A stretch of DNA of 5,178 nucleotides, taken from NCBI GenBank assembly GCA_007120155.1, contig SKOF01000118.1:1-5178 (forward strand). The letters are read 5' to 3'. The position numbers were made by a program, and so were the translations under genes. The notes under the pieces are model-generated. The model ran no database searches. It was not told the DNA's origin and was given only the letters and a program-made list of their open reading frames with translations. Source of the stretch: Thioalkalivibrio sp. GTDB taxonomy: Bacteria; Pseudomonadota; Gammaproteobacteria; Ectothiorhodospirales; Ectothiorhodospiraceae. Below, in pieces: positions 1-5,178 of the stretch; positions within the stretch are counted from its first letter, which is position 1; the number at the start of each line of letters is the position of its first letter.

Positions 1-1932
1 ACCCTCACGCGCAAGGGCTACATCCGACTGTTCACCCAGCTCTGGGGCACACCCAATTTCGCCGACACCGAGGCATTTTGCTCCGAGTCCAAGAACGTGG
101 CCTTCGAGGCGACACTGGGGATAGCCGGCAGCGGCAACAGCTATACGCCCGACGATCTGGGCAGCGCCGAACTGTACGTGTACGTGGGTGACAACCAGGC
201 CGAATCGCGCCCGGTGCACTTCGGCATGATCAACGACTGGCGGCTGCAGAACGGCGCACGCATGATCGTCGTCGACCCGCGCCTCACGGTGACCGCCAGC
301 AAGGCAGACCTTTGGCTGCCCATTCGCACCGGTACAGACATGGCGCTGGCGCTGGCCCTGACCTATCACATCCTGAATGCCGGTCTGCATGACGAGATCT
401 TCTGCGACAACTGGGTACTGGGCTGGCGTGAGTGGCGTGACCACATCCTGGCGCGCGGCTATTCACCCGCCTGGGCTGCGCCGATCACGGGTATCGAGGA
501 ACAGGCCATCCGGAGTCTGGCTGAGGAGATCGCAGCGGCGGACGGCTGCGTGATCTTCGGCGCCCGCGGCATCAACCAGCACAGCAACGGCACCCAGACC
601 AATCGCACGCTGCTGTTCCTGGCAGCGATCACGGGCAACGCGGGACGCAAGGGGGGCACCTACTTCAACTACGGCACGCCGTCACCGGTCATCGCCAATG
701 CCCCGGAGGAACGTCGGGCCCCTGTGGAAAGGCCCATGGCCGCCACAAACCCGACCGGCTGGCTGGACGCCATGGTCAGTGGCGATCCCTATCCCATGCG
801 GGCGCTCATCACCGCCAACAATCCGCTCACGGCCTGGCCTGACCAGACCCGTGTGCGCGAGGCATTTGAGGCCCTGGACCTGCTCGTGCACGTCGAACTG
901 TTCCGAAACGAGACCAGCGCATACGCCGACTACATCCTGCCCGCGGCGACCGGAGTGGAGAAGGGCGAGATCGGGCGGGCCAGCGAGGACCGGAGGGTGG
1001 TGTGGATCGACAAGGTGATCGATCCACCCGGCGAGGCGAAGCCCGACGGCTGGATCTGGATCGAACTGGGCAGGCGTTTCGGATTCGATGACGTGCTCAG
1101 GGAGGAGTACAAGGACAGCAGCCGATTCTGGGACGAGATGTGCATCGGTCACCTGTGGATGCGCGGCTGCACGCAGAAGCGCCTGCATTCGGTCCCGTGG
1201 CGGTGGGTGCGCACCCCGCTGGTCGACGAGGATGCGGCGGAGATCGGCACGCTGCACCTGGAAGGCACCACGGCGACAGGGTATCCGGAAGGACACCGTT
1301 TCCCGACACCCAGCGGGAAGCTGGAGTTCTGGACCGAGGCCCTGGACGCCCGGTTCGGGGTGCTGGGCCTGTCGGCGCTGCCGGAGTTCTACACCGACTC
1401 GGAGCAGCTCATGGATCTGCCCCACCTCCGGCCGCGCGGCGGCGATGCGTCCCCGGTACGCAATTCCTTTGCCAAGGGGAATGTGTATACGATGCCTGTC
1501 GAGATCACGCAGCCAGACGACGAGTCACCGGCACGAGTACTCGCGGCGCAGGGGTATGACACGGAACTCATCACGGGCCGTCCGCCCGCGCCACACTTCC
1601 ATTCCTGGACCCACTACGCGTGGCAGGCCCAGGAAATGTGGCCGGATCTCTACGTCCAGATCCATCCCGCCAAGGCGAGGCGCATGGGTATCCGGGATGG
1701 ACAGGAGGTCACGGTGGAAACGGTCCGGGGCCGCATTCAGGCGCGGGCCTGGGTCTATCCCGGTATTCGCGAAGACGCGGTCTACGTGCCCATCGGTTGG
1801 GATGCCAGCCAGCCCTTCCATCCCTGGAGATCGGTGAACTTTCTCACCGACTCGCGGCAGCGGGACCCCCTGTCGGATCATTCCAACCTCAAGAGTTATC
1901 TCTGCAGGATCGTACCGGGGCAGTCCGATTAG
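1..1932 (+). CDS. Molybdopterin-dependent oxidoreductase catalytic subunit, DMSO reductase superfamily (5' partial)
   Basis: The frame is open from the first base, so the GTG at 97 is internal and 643 C-terminal residues are visible. Family features in order are: a likely Mo-ligating cysteine in AFCSESKN (Cys27 of the visible part); GDNQAESRP (63-71) and VVDPR (90-94), typical of the pterin-binding core; LPIRTGTD (106-113); GARGINQHSNG (187-197); ITANNPL (270-276); the ADYILP hallmark (309-314); and a C-terminal molybdopterin dinucleotide-binding domain from about ITGR (524-527) to the end. Such enzymes carry out two-electron redox chemistry at a bis-MGD molybdenum (or tungsten) centre, often on oxyanions or sulfur, arsenic or carbon compounds. 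The N-terminal [4Fe-4S] domain and any Tat signal would lie upstream, by family comparison perhaps 100-150 residues. No Fe-S electron-transfer or membrane-anchor subunit follows, so any partner genes must be upstream or elsewhere. The family call is firm; the substrate cannot be told from this portion. Confidence 0.95.
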   Translation, partial: TLTRKGYIRLFTQLWGTPNFADTEAFCSESKNVAFEATLGIAGSGNSYTPDDLGSAELYVYVGDNQAESRPVHFGMINDWRLQNGARMIVVDPRLTVTASKADLWLPIRTGTDMALALALTYHILNAGLHDEIFCDNWVLGWREWRDHILARGYSPAWAAPITGIEEQAIRSLAEEIAAADGCVIFGARGINQHSNGTQTNRTLLFLAAITGNAGRKGGTYFNYGTPSPVIANAPEERRAPVERPMAATNPTGWLDAMVSGDPYPMRALITANNPLTAWPDQTRVREAFEALDLLVHVELFRNETSAYADYILPAATGVEKGEIGRASEDRRVVWIDKVIDPPGEAKPDGWIWIELGRRFGFDDVLREEYKDSSRFWDEMCIGHLWMRGCTQKRLHSVPWRWVRTPLVDEDAAEIGTLHLEGTTATGYPEGHRFPTPSGKLEFWTEALDARFGVLGLSALPEFYTDSEQLMDLPHLRPRGGDASPVRNSFAKGNVYTMPVEITQPDDESPARVLAAQGYDTELITGRPPAPHFHSWTHYAWQAQEMWPDLYVQIHPAKARRMGIRDGQEVTVETVRGRIQARAWVYPGIREDAVYVPIGWDASQPFHPWRSVNFLTDSRQRDPLSDHSNLKSYLCRIVPGQSD

Positions 1933-1967
1933 CCCGAGTATCTCGTGCGGCAGCGCGGATCCGGATA

Positions 1968-1986
1968 CCTGCCCGGGCGCAGGCAG
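1968..1986 (+). terminator. Possible weak terminator or stem-loop after the molybdoenzyme gene
   Basis: The sequence starts 35 bases past the stop codon and can pair as CCTGC/GCAGG with a 6-base loop, or alternatively as CTGCC/GGCAG with an 8-base loop. It is GC-rich but has no T-run after it, so it does not look like a classical intrinsic terminator. It may be chance in GC-rich DNA. Confidence 0.2.
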
Positions 1987-2013
1987 TTGGCGCGTTGCGT
2001 GGTCACCGACAGA

Positions 2014-2039
2014 ACATTCCGATACGGTCTCCTGAATGT
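2014..2039. repeat. Spaced inverted repeat ACATTC...GAATGT
   Basis: Two perfect 6-base arms are separated by 14 bases, with a smaller CCG-ATA-CGG hairpin starting at the inner edge of the left arm. It lies about 60 bases upstream of the possible -10 element at 2100. A spaced dyad like this could bind a dimeric regulator. It could also be chance, as no second copy was seen in the window. Confidence 0.25.
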
Positions 2040-2080
2040 CTGCGGGTAGATTGAGACCGGGCCTCGCGCAGCCTGCCTGA

Positions 2081-2095
2081 AGGCAACGCTTGCCT
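2081..2095. repeat. Perfect inverted repeat AGGCAA-CGC-TTGCCT
   Basis: Arms of six bases flank a three-base centre. The repeat sits just upstream of the candidate -10 element TAGAAT (2100-2105), overlapping the space where a -35 contact would fall. Flanking TGCCT copies at 2074-2078 and 2091-2095 can compete for pairing with AGGCA. The position suits an operator or a small hairpin, but no regulator is encoded nearby. Confidence 0.35.
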
Positions 2096-2099
2096 GCAC

Positions 2100-2105
2100 T
2101 AGAAT
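2100..2105 (+). promoter_or_regulatory. Candidate -10 element TAGAAT upstream of the small ORF/acyltransferase unit
   Basis: TAGAAT matches the sigma-70 -10 consensus at five of six bases and lies 59 bases before the ATG at 2165. No good -35 hexamer is present at 16-18 bases upstream, so the promoter would be weak or activator-dependent. The longer string CACTAGAAT recurs on the minus strand upstream of the HD-GYP gene. Confidence 0.25.
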
Positions 2106-2164
2106 ATCCGTGGCTCTGCGGAAGTGATATCTGTCGACCACAGGAATGCATTCACGGAGAAATC

Positions 2165-2272
2165 ATGACCCGGACACTGAATAACCTGATCCGGTCCGCC
2201 TGCAAACGCACCCGGGAGATCAGTGCCGCCAGCGGATCCACCGTTGCCCGGACAACGCGGGTCGGTCCGTGA
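2165..2272 (+). CDS. Small basic ORF of 35 codons, possible leader peptide coupled to the acyltransferase
   Basis: An ATG start is preceded by GGAGA at 2156-2160, a good Shine-Dalgarno sequence with suitable spacing. The product has six Arg, one Lys and one Glu, no hydrophobic segment and no motif that I recognise. Its TGA stop (2270-2272) overlaps the acyltransferase GTG start (2269-2271) as GTGA, a typical arrangement for translational coupling. The GTG itself has no strong Shine-Dalgarno sequence, so ribosomes that finish this ORF may supply initiation for the downstream gene. It could be a leader whose only role is coupling, a real small protein, or a chance ORF. The ribosome binding site and the overlap are seen directly; the function is unknown. 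Confidence 0.45.
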   Translation: MTRTLNNLIRSACKRTREISAASGSTVARTTRVGP

Positions 2273-3036
2273 AGGCACTGAGAATCACCCGCAGGCTCGC
2301 GCTGCTGCTCGTCCACATGGTCGTCGGTATCGCGGTGGTGGTGCTGCTGGGTCATCAGCGCGACGGCGGAGGCGCACCCCGGGGCCGATTCGAGCGGGCG
2401 GTGCGCTGGTGGCTTGCGCGTATCCCGCGCATCGCCGGCGTCCGGGTCCATGTCCGGGGTGTGCCGGCGTCAGCGCCGGTGCTCACGGTGTCCAATCACG
2501 TCTCCTGGCTGGACATCCCGGTGCTCGGCGGGCTCGCGTCGGTGGGTTTCCTGTCCAAGGAGGAGATTCGCCGCTGGCCGCTGATCGGCTGGTTCGCCAC
2601 ACGCGCCGGCACCCTGTTCATCCGCCGCGGGGCCCACGCGGCGGCCGCGGTCACCGAACGCATATCCGGGGAGCTGGTCCGCGGTCGCCGGGTGCACGTG
2701 TTCGCCGAGGCGACCACCACAGACGGAACCGACGTGCGCCGATTCCATCCCCGCCTCCTGGCCGCCGCCCAGGCTACCGGCAGTCCTATCCAGCCGGTGG
2801 CCCTCCGATACCTTCCCACGCCGGACGGGCGTCCCACCCCGGCGCCGTATCATGGGGGCGCCGTGCTGTTTCCCCACCTTCTGCGGGTGCTGGCCGAGCC
2901 GCGCCTGGACGTGGAAGTGCACTTTCTTGAACTCATTCCGACGACGGAACAGGACCGCCGCGGTCTGGCGGACGCGGCCCGTCAGGCCGTGCGTGCCGTG
3001 GTGGTGAGCAAGTGCGAGCAGGCGAATCCGGACTAA
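2269..3036 (+). CDS. Lysophospholipid acyltransferase, PlsC/1-acyl-glycerol-3-phosphate acyltransferase family
   Basis: This 255-residue protein should transfer an acyl chain to a lyso-lipid at the inner membrane. The substrate may be 1-acyl-glycerol-3-phosphate (PlsC activity) or a lyso-ornithine-type lipid (OlsA-like). A hydrophobic N-terminal segment at about 9-28 is a likely membrane anchor. Acyltransferase motif I is NHVSWLD (76-82), giving the catalytic His77-x4-Asp82 pair. Motif II is GTLFIRR (114-120), with the substrate phosphate-binding arginines. Motif III is FAEAT (145-149), where the family usually has FPEGT. Motif IV is the IQPVALRY region (174-181). Length is normal for the family. 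The GTG start overlaps the stop of the preceding small ORF; an in-frame TAA at 2182 limits any upstream extension. The TAA stop overlaps the stop of the convergent HD-GYP gene. Family membership is secure; the exact lyso-lipid substrate is not. Confidence 0.9.
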   Translation: MKALRITRRLALLLVHMVVGIAVVVLLGHQRDGGGAPRGRFERAVRWWLARIPRIAGVRVHVRGVPASAPVLTVSNHVSWLDIPVLGGLASVGFLSKEEIRRWPLIGWFATRAGTLFIRRGAHAAAAVTERISGELVRGRRVHVFAEATTTDGTDVRRFHPRLLAAAQATGSPIQPVALRYLPTPDGRPTPAPYHGGAVLFPHLLRVLAEPRLDVEVHFLELIPTTEQDRRGLADAARQAVRAVVVSKCEQANPD

Positions 3037-4238
3037 ATGGGCAACTCCTCGATATCGATACCATACTCGCCGACGGCGAGGGTCCTGACGATCCGGACCG
3101 GGAGATCGTCCTTGTTGTAGGTATCCAGATTGACCAGTGGATAGGCCCCGTACGGCTGCTTGCTCGGATCAAGCAGCAGGATGACATTGGGTCTCAGGTT
3201 GCGGCCCGAGTTCTGGGACTGGACGATGGCGACTTCTCCGGAACTGAGTTCAACCAGCGAACCGGTCGGGTACGCGCTCAGGGTCTGGATGAAGTACTCG
3301 ACCAGCATCTCGTCAAACAGCTTCCCTCTCTGCTTGTACAGCATCTCCTCGGCTTTTGACGGGGAAATCGCGTCTGCAAACGGCCGCGGCCGGGTGACCG
3401 CCACGTACTGGTCGACGATGCCTGCGATCTGCCCGAACAAGGGAATATGGCCGCCCGTGAGTCCGTCCGGGTAGCCGCAGCCATCGAGCCGCTCATGGTG
3501 GGTGCGCACGATGTTCAGGACCTCGGGCGGGTAATCGGCGCTTTCCGCCAGAAGCTTTACGCCCAGTTCGACATGGCCCTTCATCAGTTCCCATTCTTCA
3601 TTACTCAGGCGCCCGGTCTTGTGCTGGACAGCCGTTGGCAGTCGCAGTTTGCCGATGTCCATCAACAGGCAGCCGATGGCGAGGTTCTGAAGCCCCTGCT
3701 CCGCGATGCCGAGCTTCCTGCCCAGGGCGGTTGCCCACACCGCGGCGGTCAGCGAATCCTTGTACAGGTGGGAGTCGAACTTCTTGAGGCGCGTGAGCCA
3801 GATATAGGCGTCGGGGTTTCGGGTGATGCTGTTGACCAGGTTCTTCGCGGGCTGCTGAAAGATCTCGAACGACACAGGCCTGCCTACCCGGACCAGGGAT
3901 TCGACCTCCGCGAAGAGTTCCCCGAACACTTCCTGCGAGGGTTTGGCTTCGCTGATCTCCCTGTCGACGGGGACGGAATCCACATAGGTCGTCTGGTGGA
4001 GAATCGTGGACGTCGCGTGCGTCTCCGTACGCCCGGAACCCTTCCTCGTCAGTTCGATCTCTTCATCGGGAACAATGACATACGCGTAGCGGGCGTGCCT
4101 GCACAGCTCGTCGATATCCTGCTGAGTGTGAAGTTCGAAACCCTGAAACATGAAGGGTGTCTCGGTCCACGGCCGGTCGAGACTGGCCACATACATGCCG
4201 ATGGCAAGCTGATCACAGGAGACTTTCTTTATAGGCAT
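3033..4238 (-). CDS. DUF3391 and HD-GYP domain protein with a degenerate HD motif (c-di-GMP signalling)
   Basis: The 401-residue protein has an N-terminal DUF3391 domain (about 1-130, with IGMYVASLDRPW at 13-24) followed by an HD-GYP domain (about 145-320). HD-GYP proteins normally hydrolyse cyclic di-GMP at a di- or tri-iron site. The GYP half is intact here: HHERLDGCGYP at 247-257, with His222 (GHVELG) and Asp276 (IVDQYVAVT) also kept. The metal-binding first half is altered. The usual HD pair reads Met193-Asp194 in LLMDIGK, and the helix that normally carries an earlier histidine (EHS-like) reads YKDSL with Asp161. Loss of two expected histidines suggests reduced or no phosphodiesterase activity, and perhaps a c-di-GMP-binding or protein-interaction role. 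No transmembrane segment is seen, so it is probably cytoplasmic. The ATG at 4238 gives the usual N-terminus of the family, although no good Shine-Dalgarno sequence precedes it. It follows the sulfotransferase gene in the same direction after 121 bases. Confidence 0.92.
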   Translation of the reverse strand: MPIKKVSCDQLAIGMYVASLDRPWTETPFMFQGFELHTQQDIDELCRHARYAYVIVPDEEIELTRKGSGRTETHATSTILHQTTYVDSVPVDREISEAKPSQEVFGELFAEVESLVRVGRPVSFEIFQQPAKNLVNSITRNPDAYIWLTRLKKFDSHLYKDSLTAAVWATALGRKLGIAEQGLQNLAIGCLLMDIGKLRLPTAVQHKTGRLSNEEWELMKGHVELGVKLLAESADYPPEVLNIVRTHHERLDGCGYPDGLTGGHIPLFGQIAGIVDQYVAVTRPRPFADAISPSKAEEMLYKQRGKLFDEMLVEYFIQTLSAYPTGSLVELSSGEVAIVQSQNSGRNLRPNVILLLDPSKQPYGAYPLVNLDTYNKDDLPVRIVRTLAVGEYGIDIEELPI

Positions 4239-4290
4239 GACAGATGTTTGGTTGGCTTTTTATTGGATGAGATAATGGCTGATAGTGCCG

Positions 4291-4296
4291 ATTCTA
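4291..4296 (-). promoter_or_regulatory. Candidate -10 element for the HD-GYP gene
   Basis: Read on the minus strand this is TAGAAT, five of six matches to the sigma-70 -10 consensus, 52 bases before the HD-GYP ATG. The hexamer 17-18 bases upstream (TGTCGT or CTGTCG) is a poor -35. The gap from 4239 to about 4300 is more AT-rich than its surroundings, which fits a promoter and 5' leader. It is a visual match only. Confidence 0.25.
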
Positions 4297-4353
4297 GTGG
4301 AATCAGAGGCGATACGACAGGCTGCTTCCGGACCGGCTGTCCGTGGTGATCCG

Positions 4354-4377
4354 CCGTGGCTACGGCCTTCGCCACGG
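4354..4377 (-). terminator. Stem-loop spanning the stop codon of the sulfotransferase gene
   Basis: Perfect 7-base arms CCGTGGC (4354-4360) and GCCACGG (4371-4377) flank a 10-base loop, and the TAG stop (4360-4362) starts at the base of one arm. A further CCGTGG copy lies at 4341-4346. No T-run follows on the minus strand, so it is not a standard intrinsic terminator. It could act as a 3' mRNA-stabilising hairpin, help termination, or be coincidental. Confidence 0.3.
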
Positions 4378-5178
4378 ACCCAGGTCAAGGCCGGTCAGTT
4401 CCGCAAGCCTGTGGTTGAAGGGGGCAAAGCGCTCGGCCAGCTCCTGCCGGATGTCGTCGGGGAAAGCGGGTCGGCGAGCCGGGACGGCGCCGCCGAGTTT
4501 CATGGCCAGGCGATGGATCCGACGGCCCTTTCCGAAGAGCTTGTGGGCCAGCCAGATCCCCGGGACCAGACCCGGCGCCCGGGAAGGGTGCGAATGCAGG
4601 CGCGGCGGGTGGGTCGCAAAACCCGGCACCCCGAGGAAATCGGTGATCCGGCCCAGCTCGGTGGCCGGATCGGCAATGAACCGTTCAAACAGCACGAAAT
4701 GCATCTGGCTGAGCGGGAACCAGCGCAGATATTCTTCGATCTGCACGACATACTTGCCACGCTCGACGTAACCGGTTGCCGCGCCGTGGGCCTTTACGCG
4801 GGCGGGCTCGCGTGCCAGCGCAGCCCTCAGAGAACGCAGTTCGTAGCCGGTACGGCGTCGATGCAGGTAGTGGGAGTAGGCCCGGTAGACCGGGTCCCGA
4901 AAAATCCAGATCAGTCGGGCATCCGGCATGGCCGCCCGGATGCGTTCCGCGCAACCGGGGATGCAACAGTACGCGGGTGTCTTCTCGCCGATCAGGGTGG
5001 TCGCGGCAGATCGGTCGTCCAGGCCCGCGGTCACGTACTGCGAGTACCACTCGAGGCCGCGGGCGTAGTTCTCATCGCGATTGAAGAAGTGCACTTCTCT
5101 GGGATGCATGTGAATGTGGGGATGCATCCTCAGTGAATCACGCAATGAGCACGTGCCGGATTTCATGGTGCCGACGAT
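4360..5178 (-). CDS. Sulfotransferase domain protein, PAPS-dependent (5' partial)
   Basis: The frame stays open to the right edge and reads IVGTMKSGTCSL at the start of the visible part. The ATG at 5166 therefore lies inside the 5'-phosphosulfate-binding loop and is not the true start; only a short N-terminal piece should be missing. Family features, numbered from that methionine, are: the KSGTCSL loop (2-8) that grips the PAPS sulfate; REVHFF (23-28), with the glutamate equivalent to the catalytic base of NDST-type enzymes; GEKTPAY (60-66); FRDPVYRAYSHY (89-100), which supplies the Arg and Ser that bind the 3'-phosphate of PAPS; and the GKYVVQIEEYLRWF and FERFIADP conserved helical region with FLGV (137-180). 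It should transfer sulfate from PAPS to a hydroxyl or amino group, in bacteria often on an exopolysaccharide, lipopolysaccharide, nodulation-type oligosaccharide or lipid. The acceptor cannot be read from this sequence. Its upstream neighbours, which would give context, are outside the window. Confidence 0.9.
   Translation of the reverse strand: MVGTMKSGTCSLRDSLRMHPHIHMHPREVHFFNRDENYARGLEWYSQYVTAGLDDRSAATTLIGEKTPAYCCIPGCAERIRAAMPDARLIWIFRDPVYRAYSHYLHRRRTGYELRSLRAALAREPARVKAHGAATGYVERGKYVVQIEEYLRWFPLSQMHFVLFERFIADPATELGRITDFLGVPGFATHPPRLHSHPSRAPGLVPGIWLAHKLFGKGRRIHRLAMKLGGAVPARRPAFPDDIRQELAERFAPFNHRLAELTGLDLGPWRRP

Larger units (their letters stand above)
1933..2164. other. Non-coding gap between the molybdoenzyme and the small ORF/acyltransferase
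   Basis: I recognise no gene in this 232-base stretch. It holds several short inverted repeats (CCTGC/GCAGG at 1968-1983, ACATTC/GAATGT at 2014-2039, AGGCAA/TTGCCT at 2081-2095) and the sequence TAGAAT at 2100-2105. Frames on both strands that cross it give arginine- and proline-rich translations without recognisable motifs. It probably separates two transcription units, with the end of the molybdoenzyme mRNA on the left and a promoter on the right. This division is inferred. Confidence 0.5.

Noticed and set aside
97..99. GTG at 97 as the start of the molybdoenzyme
   Set aside because: The same frame is open to base 1 and encodes conserved active-site sequence including the likely Mo-ligand cysteine, so the gene is cut by the window edge.
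682..1425. A 247-codon minus-strand frame, and a 249-codon plus-strand frame at 1088-1837, within the molybdoenzyme gene
   Set aside because: Both overlap continuous family-conserved molybdopterin oxidoreductase coding sequence and have no motifs of their own.
1956..1978. Short palindromes CGGATCCG (1956-1963) and GCCCGGGC (1971-1978)
   Set aside because: Eight-base palindromes in GC-rich DNA are frequent and these have no supporting context as binding sites.
1525..2151. A 208-codon minus-strand frame covering the gap at 1933-2164
   Set aside because: Most of it is antisense to the molybdoenzyme C-terminus, and the part in the gap shows no recognisable domain. I take the gap as non-coding.
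2223..2930. A 235-codon plus-strand frame overlapping the acyltransferase
   Set aside because: The product is a Pro/Arg/Gly-rich low-complexity sequence typical of an out-of-frame reading of GC-rich DNA; the acyltransferase frame has the HX4D and other motifs.
3447..4349. A 300-codon plus-strand open frame opposite the HD-GYP gene
   Set aside because: Its translation has no recognisable motif, and it is antisense to a gene with clear DUF3391 and GYP signatures. Long antisense frames are common in GC-rich coding DNA.
4285..5136. A 283-codon plus-strand open frame opposite the sulfotransferase
   Set aside because: It is a shadow of the sulfotransferase, which carries PAPS-binding motifs. The antisense translation is rich in Gly and Arg and matches no family I know.
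5164..5166. ATG at 5166 as the start of the sulfotransferase
   Set aside because: It would remove the first part of the PAPS-binding loop (IVGT before MKSGT), and the frame remains open to the window edge.

Overview
The window looks like a GC-rich proteobacterial chromosome segment, most likely from a gammaproteobacterium. The DUF3391/HD-GYP architecture, the style of the PlsC-like acyltransferase and the GC-biased third codon positions suggest this, but no taxonomic marker is present and the assignment is inference. There are four confident protein-coding genes, two of them cut by the window edges, plus one small candidate ORF. No tRNA, rRNA, CRISPR array, insertion sequence or prophage gene was seen.

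Layout. (1) 1-1932, plus strand: the 3' part of a molybdopterin (bis-MGD) oxidoreductase catalytic subunit of the DMSO reductase superfamily. Its N-terminal Fe-S domain lies off the left edge. (2) 1933-2164: a non-coding stretch with several short inverted repeats and a possible -10 element. (3) 2165-2272: a 35-codon basic ORF with a good Shine-Dalgarno sequence, whose stop codon overlaps the next start as GTGA. (4) 2269-3036, plus strand: a PlsC-type lysophospholipid acyltransferase with an altered motif III. (5) 3033-4238, minus strand: a DUF3391 plus HD-GYP protein whose HD signature is degenerate (Met-Asp) while the GYP signature is intact. It converges on the acyltransferase and the two stop codons overlap. 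(6) 4239-4359: a relatively AT-rich gap, probably holding the promoter of the HD-GYP gene. (7) 4360-5178, minus strand: a PAPS-dependent sulfotransferase domain protein, cut by the right edge within its 5'-phosphosulfate-binding loop.

The genes do not form one obvious pathway. The acyltransferase (membrane lipid), the HD-GYP protein (c-di-GMP signalling) and the sulfotransferase (sulfation of a glycan or lipid) could all touch the cell envelope, but that link is only suggestive. I see no convincing new multi-gene system. The points most worth a second look are the degenerate HD-GYP site, the small ORF coupled to the acyltransferase, and the convergent genes with overlapping stop codons.
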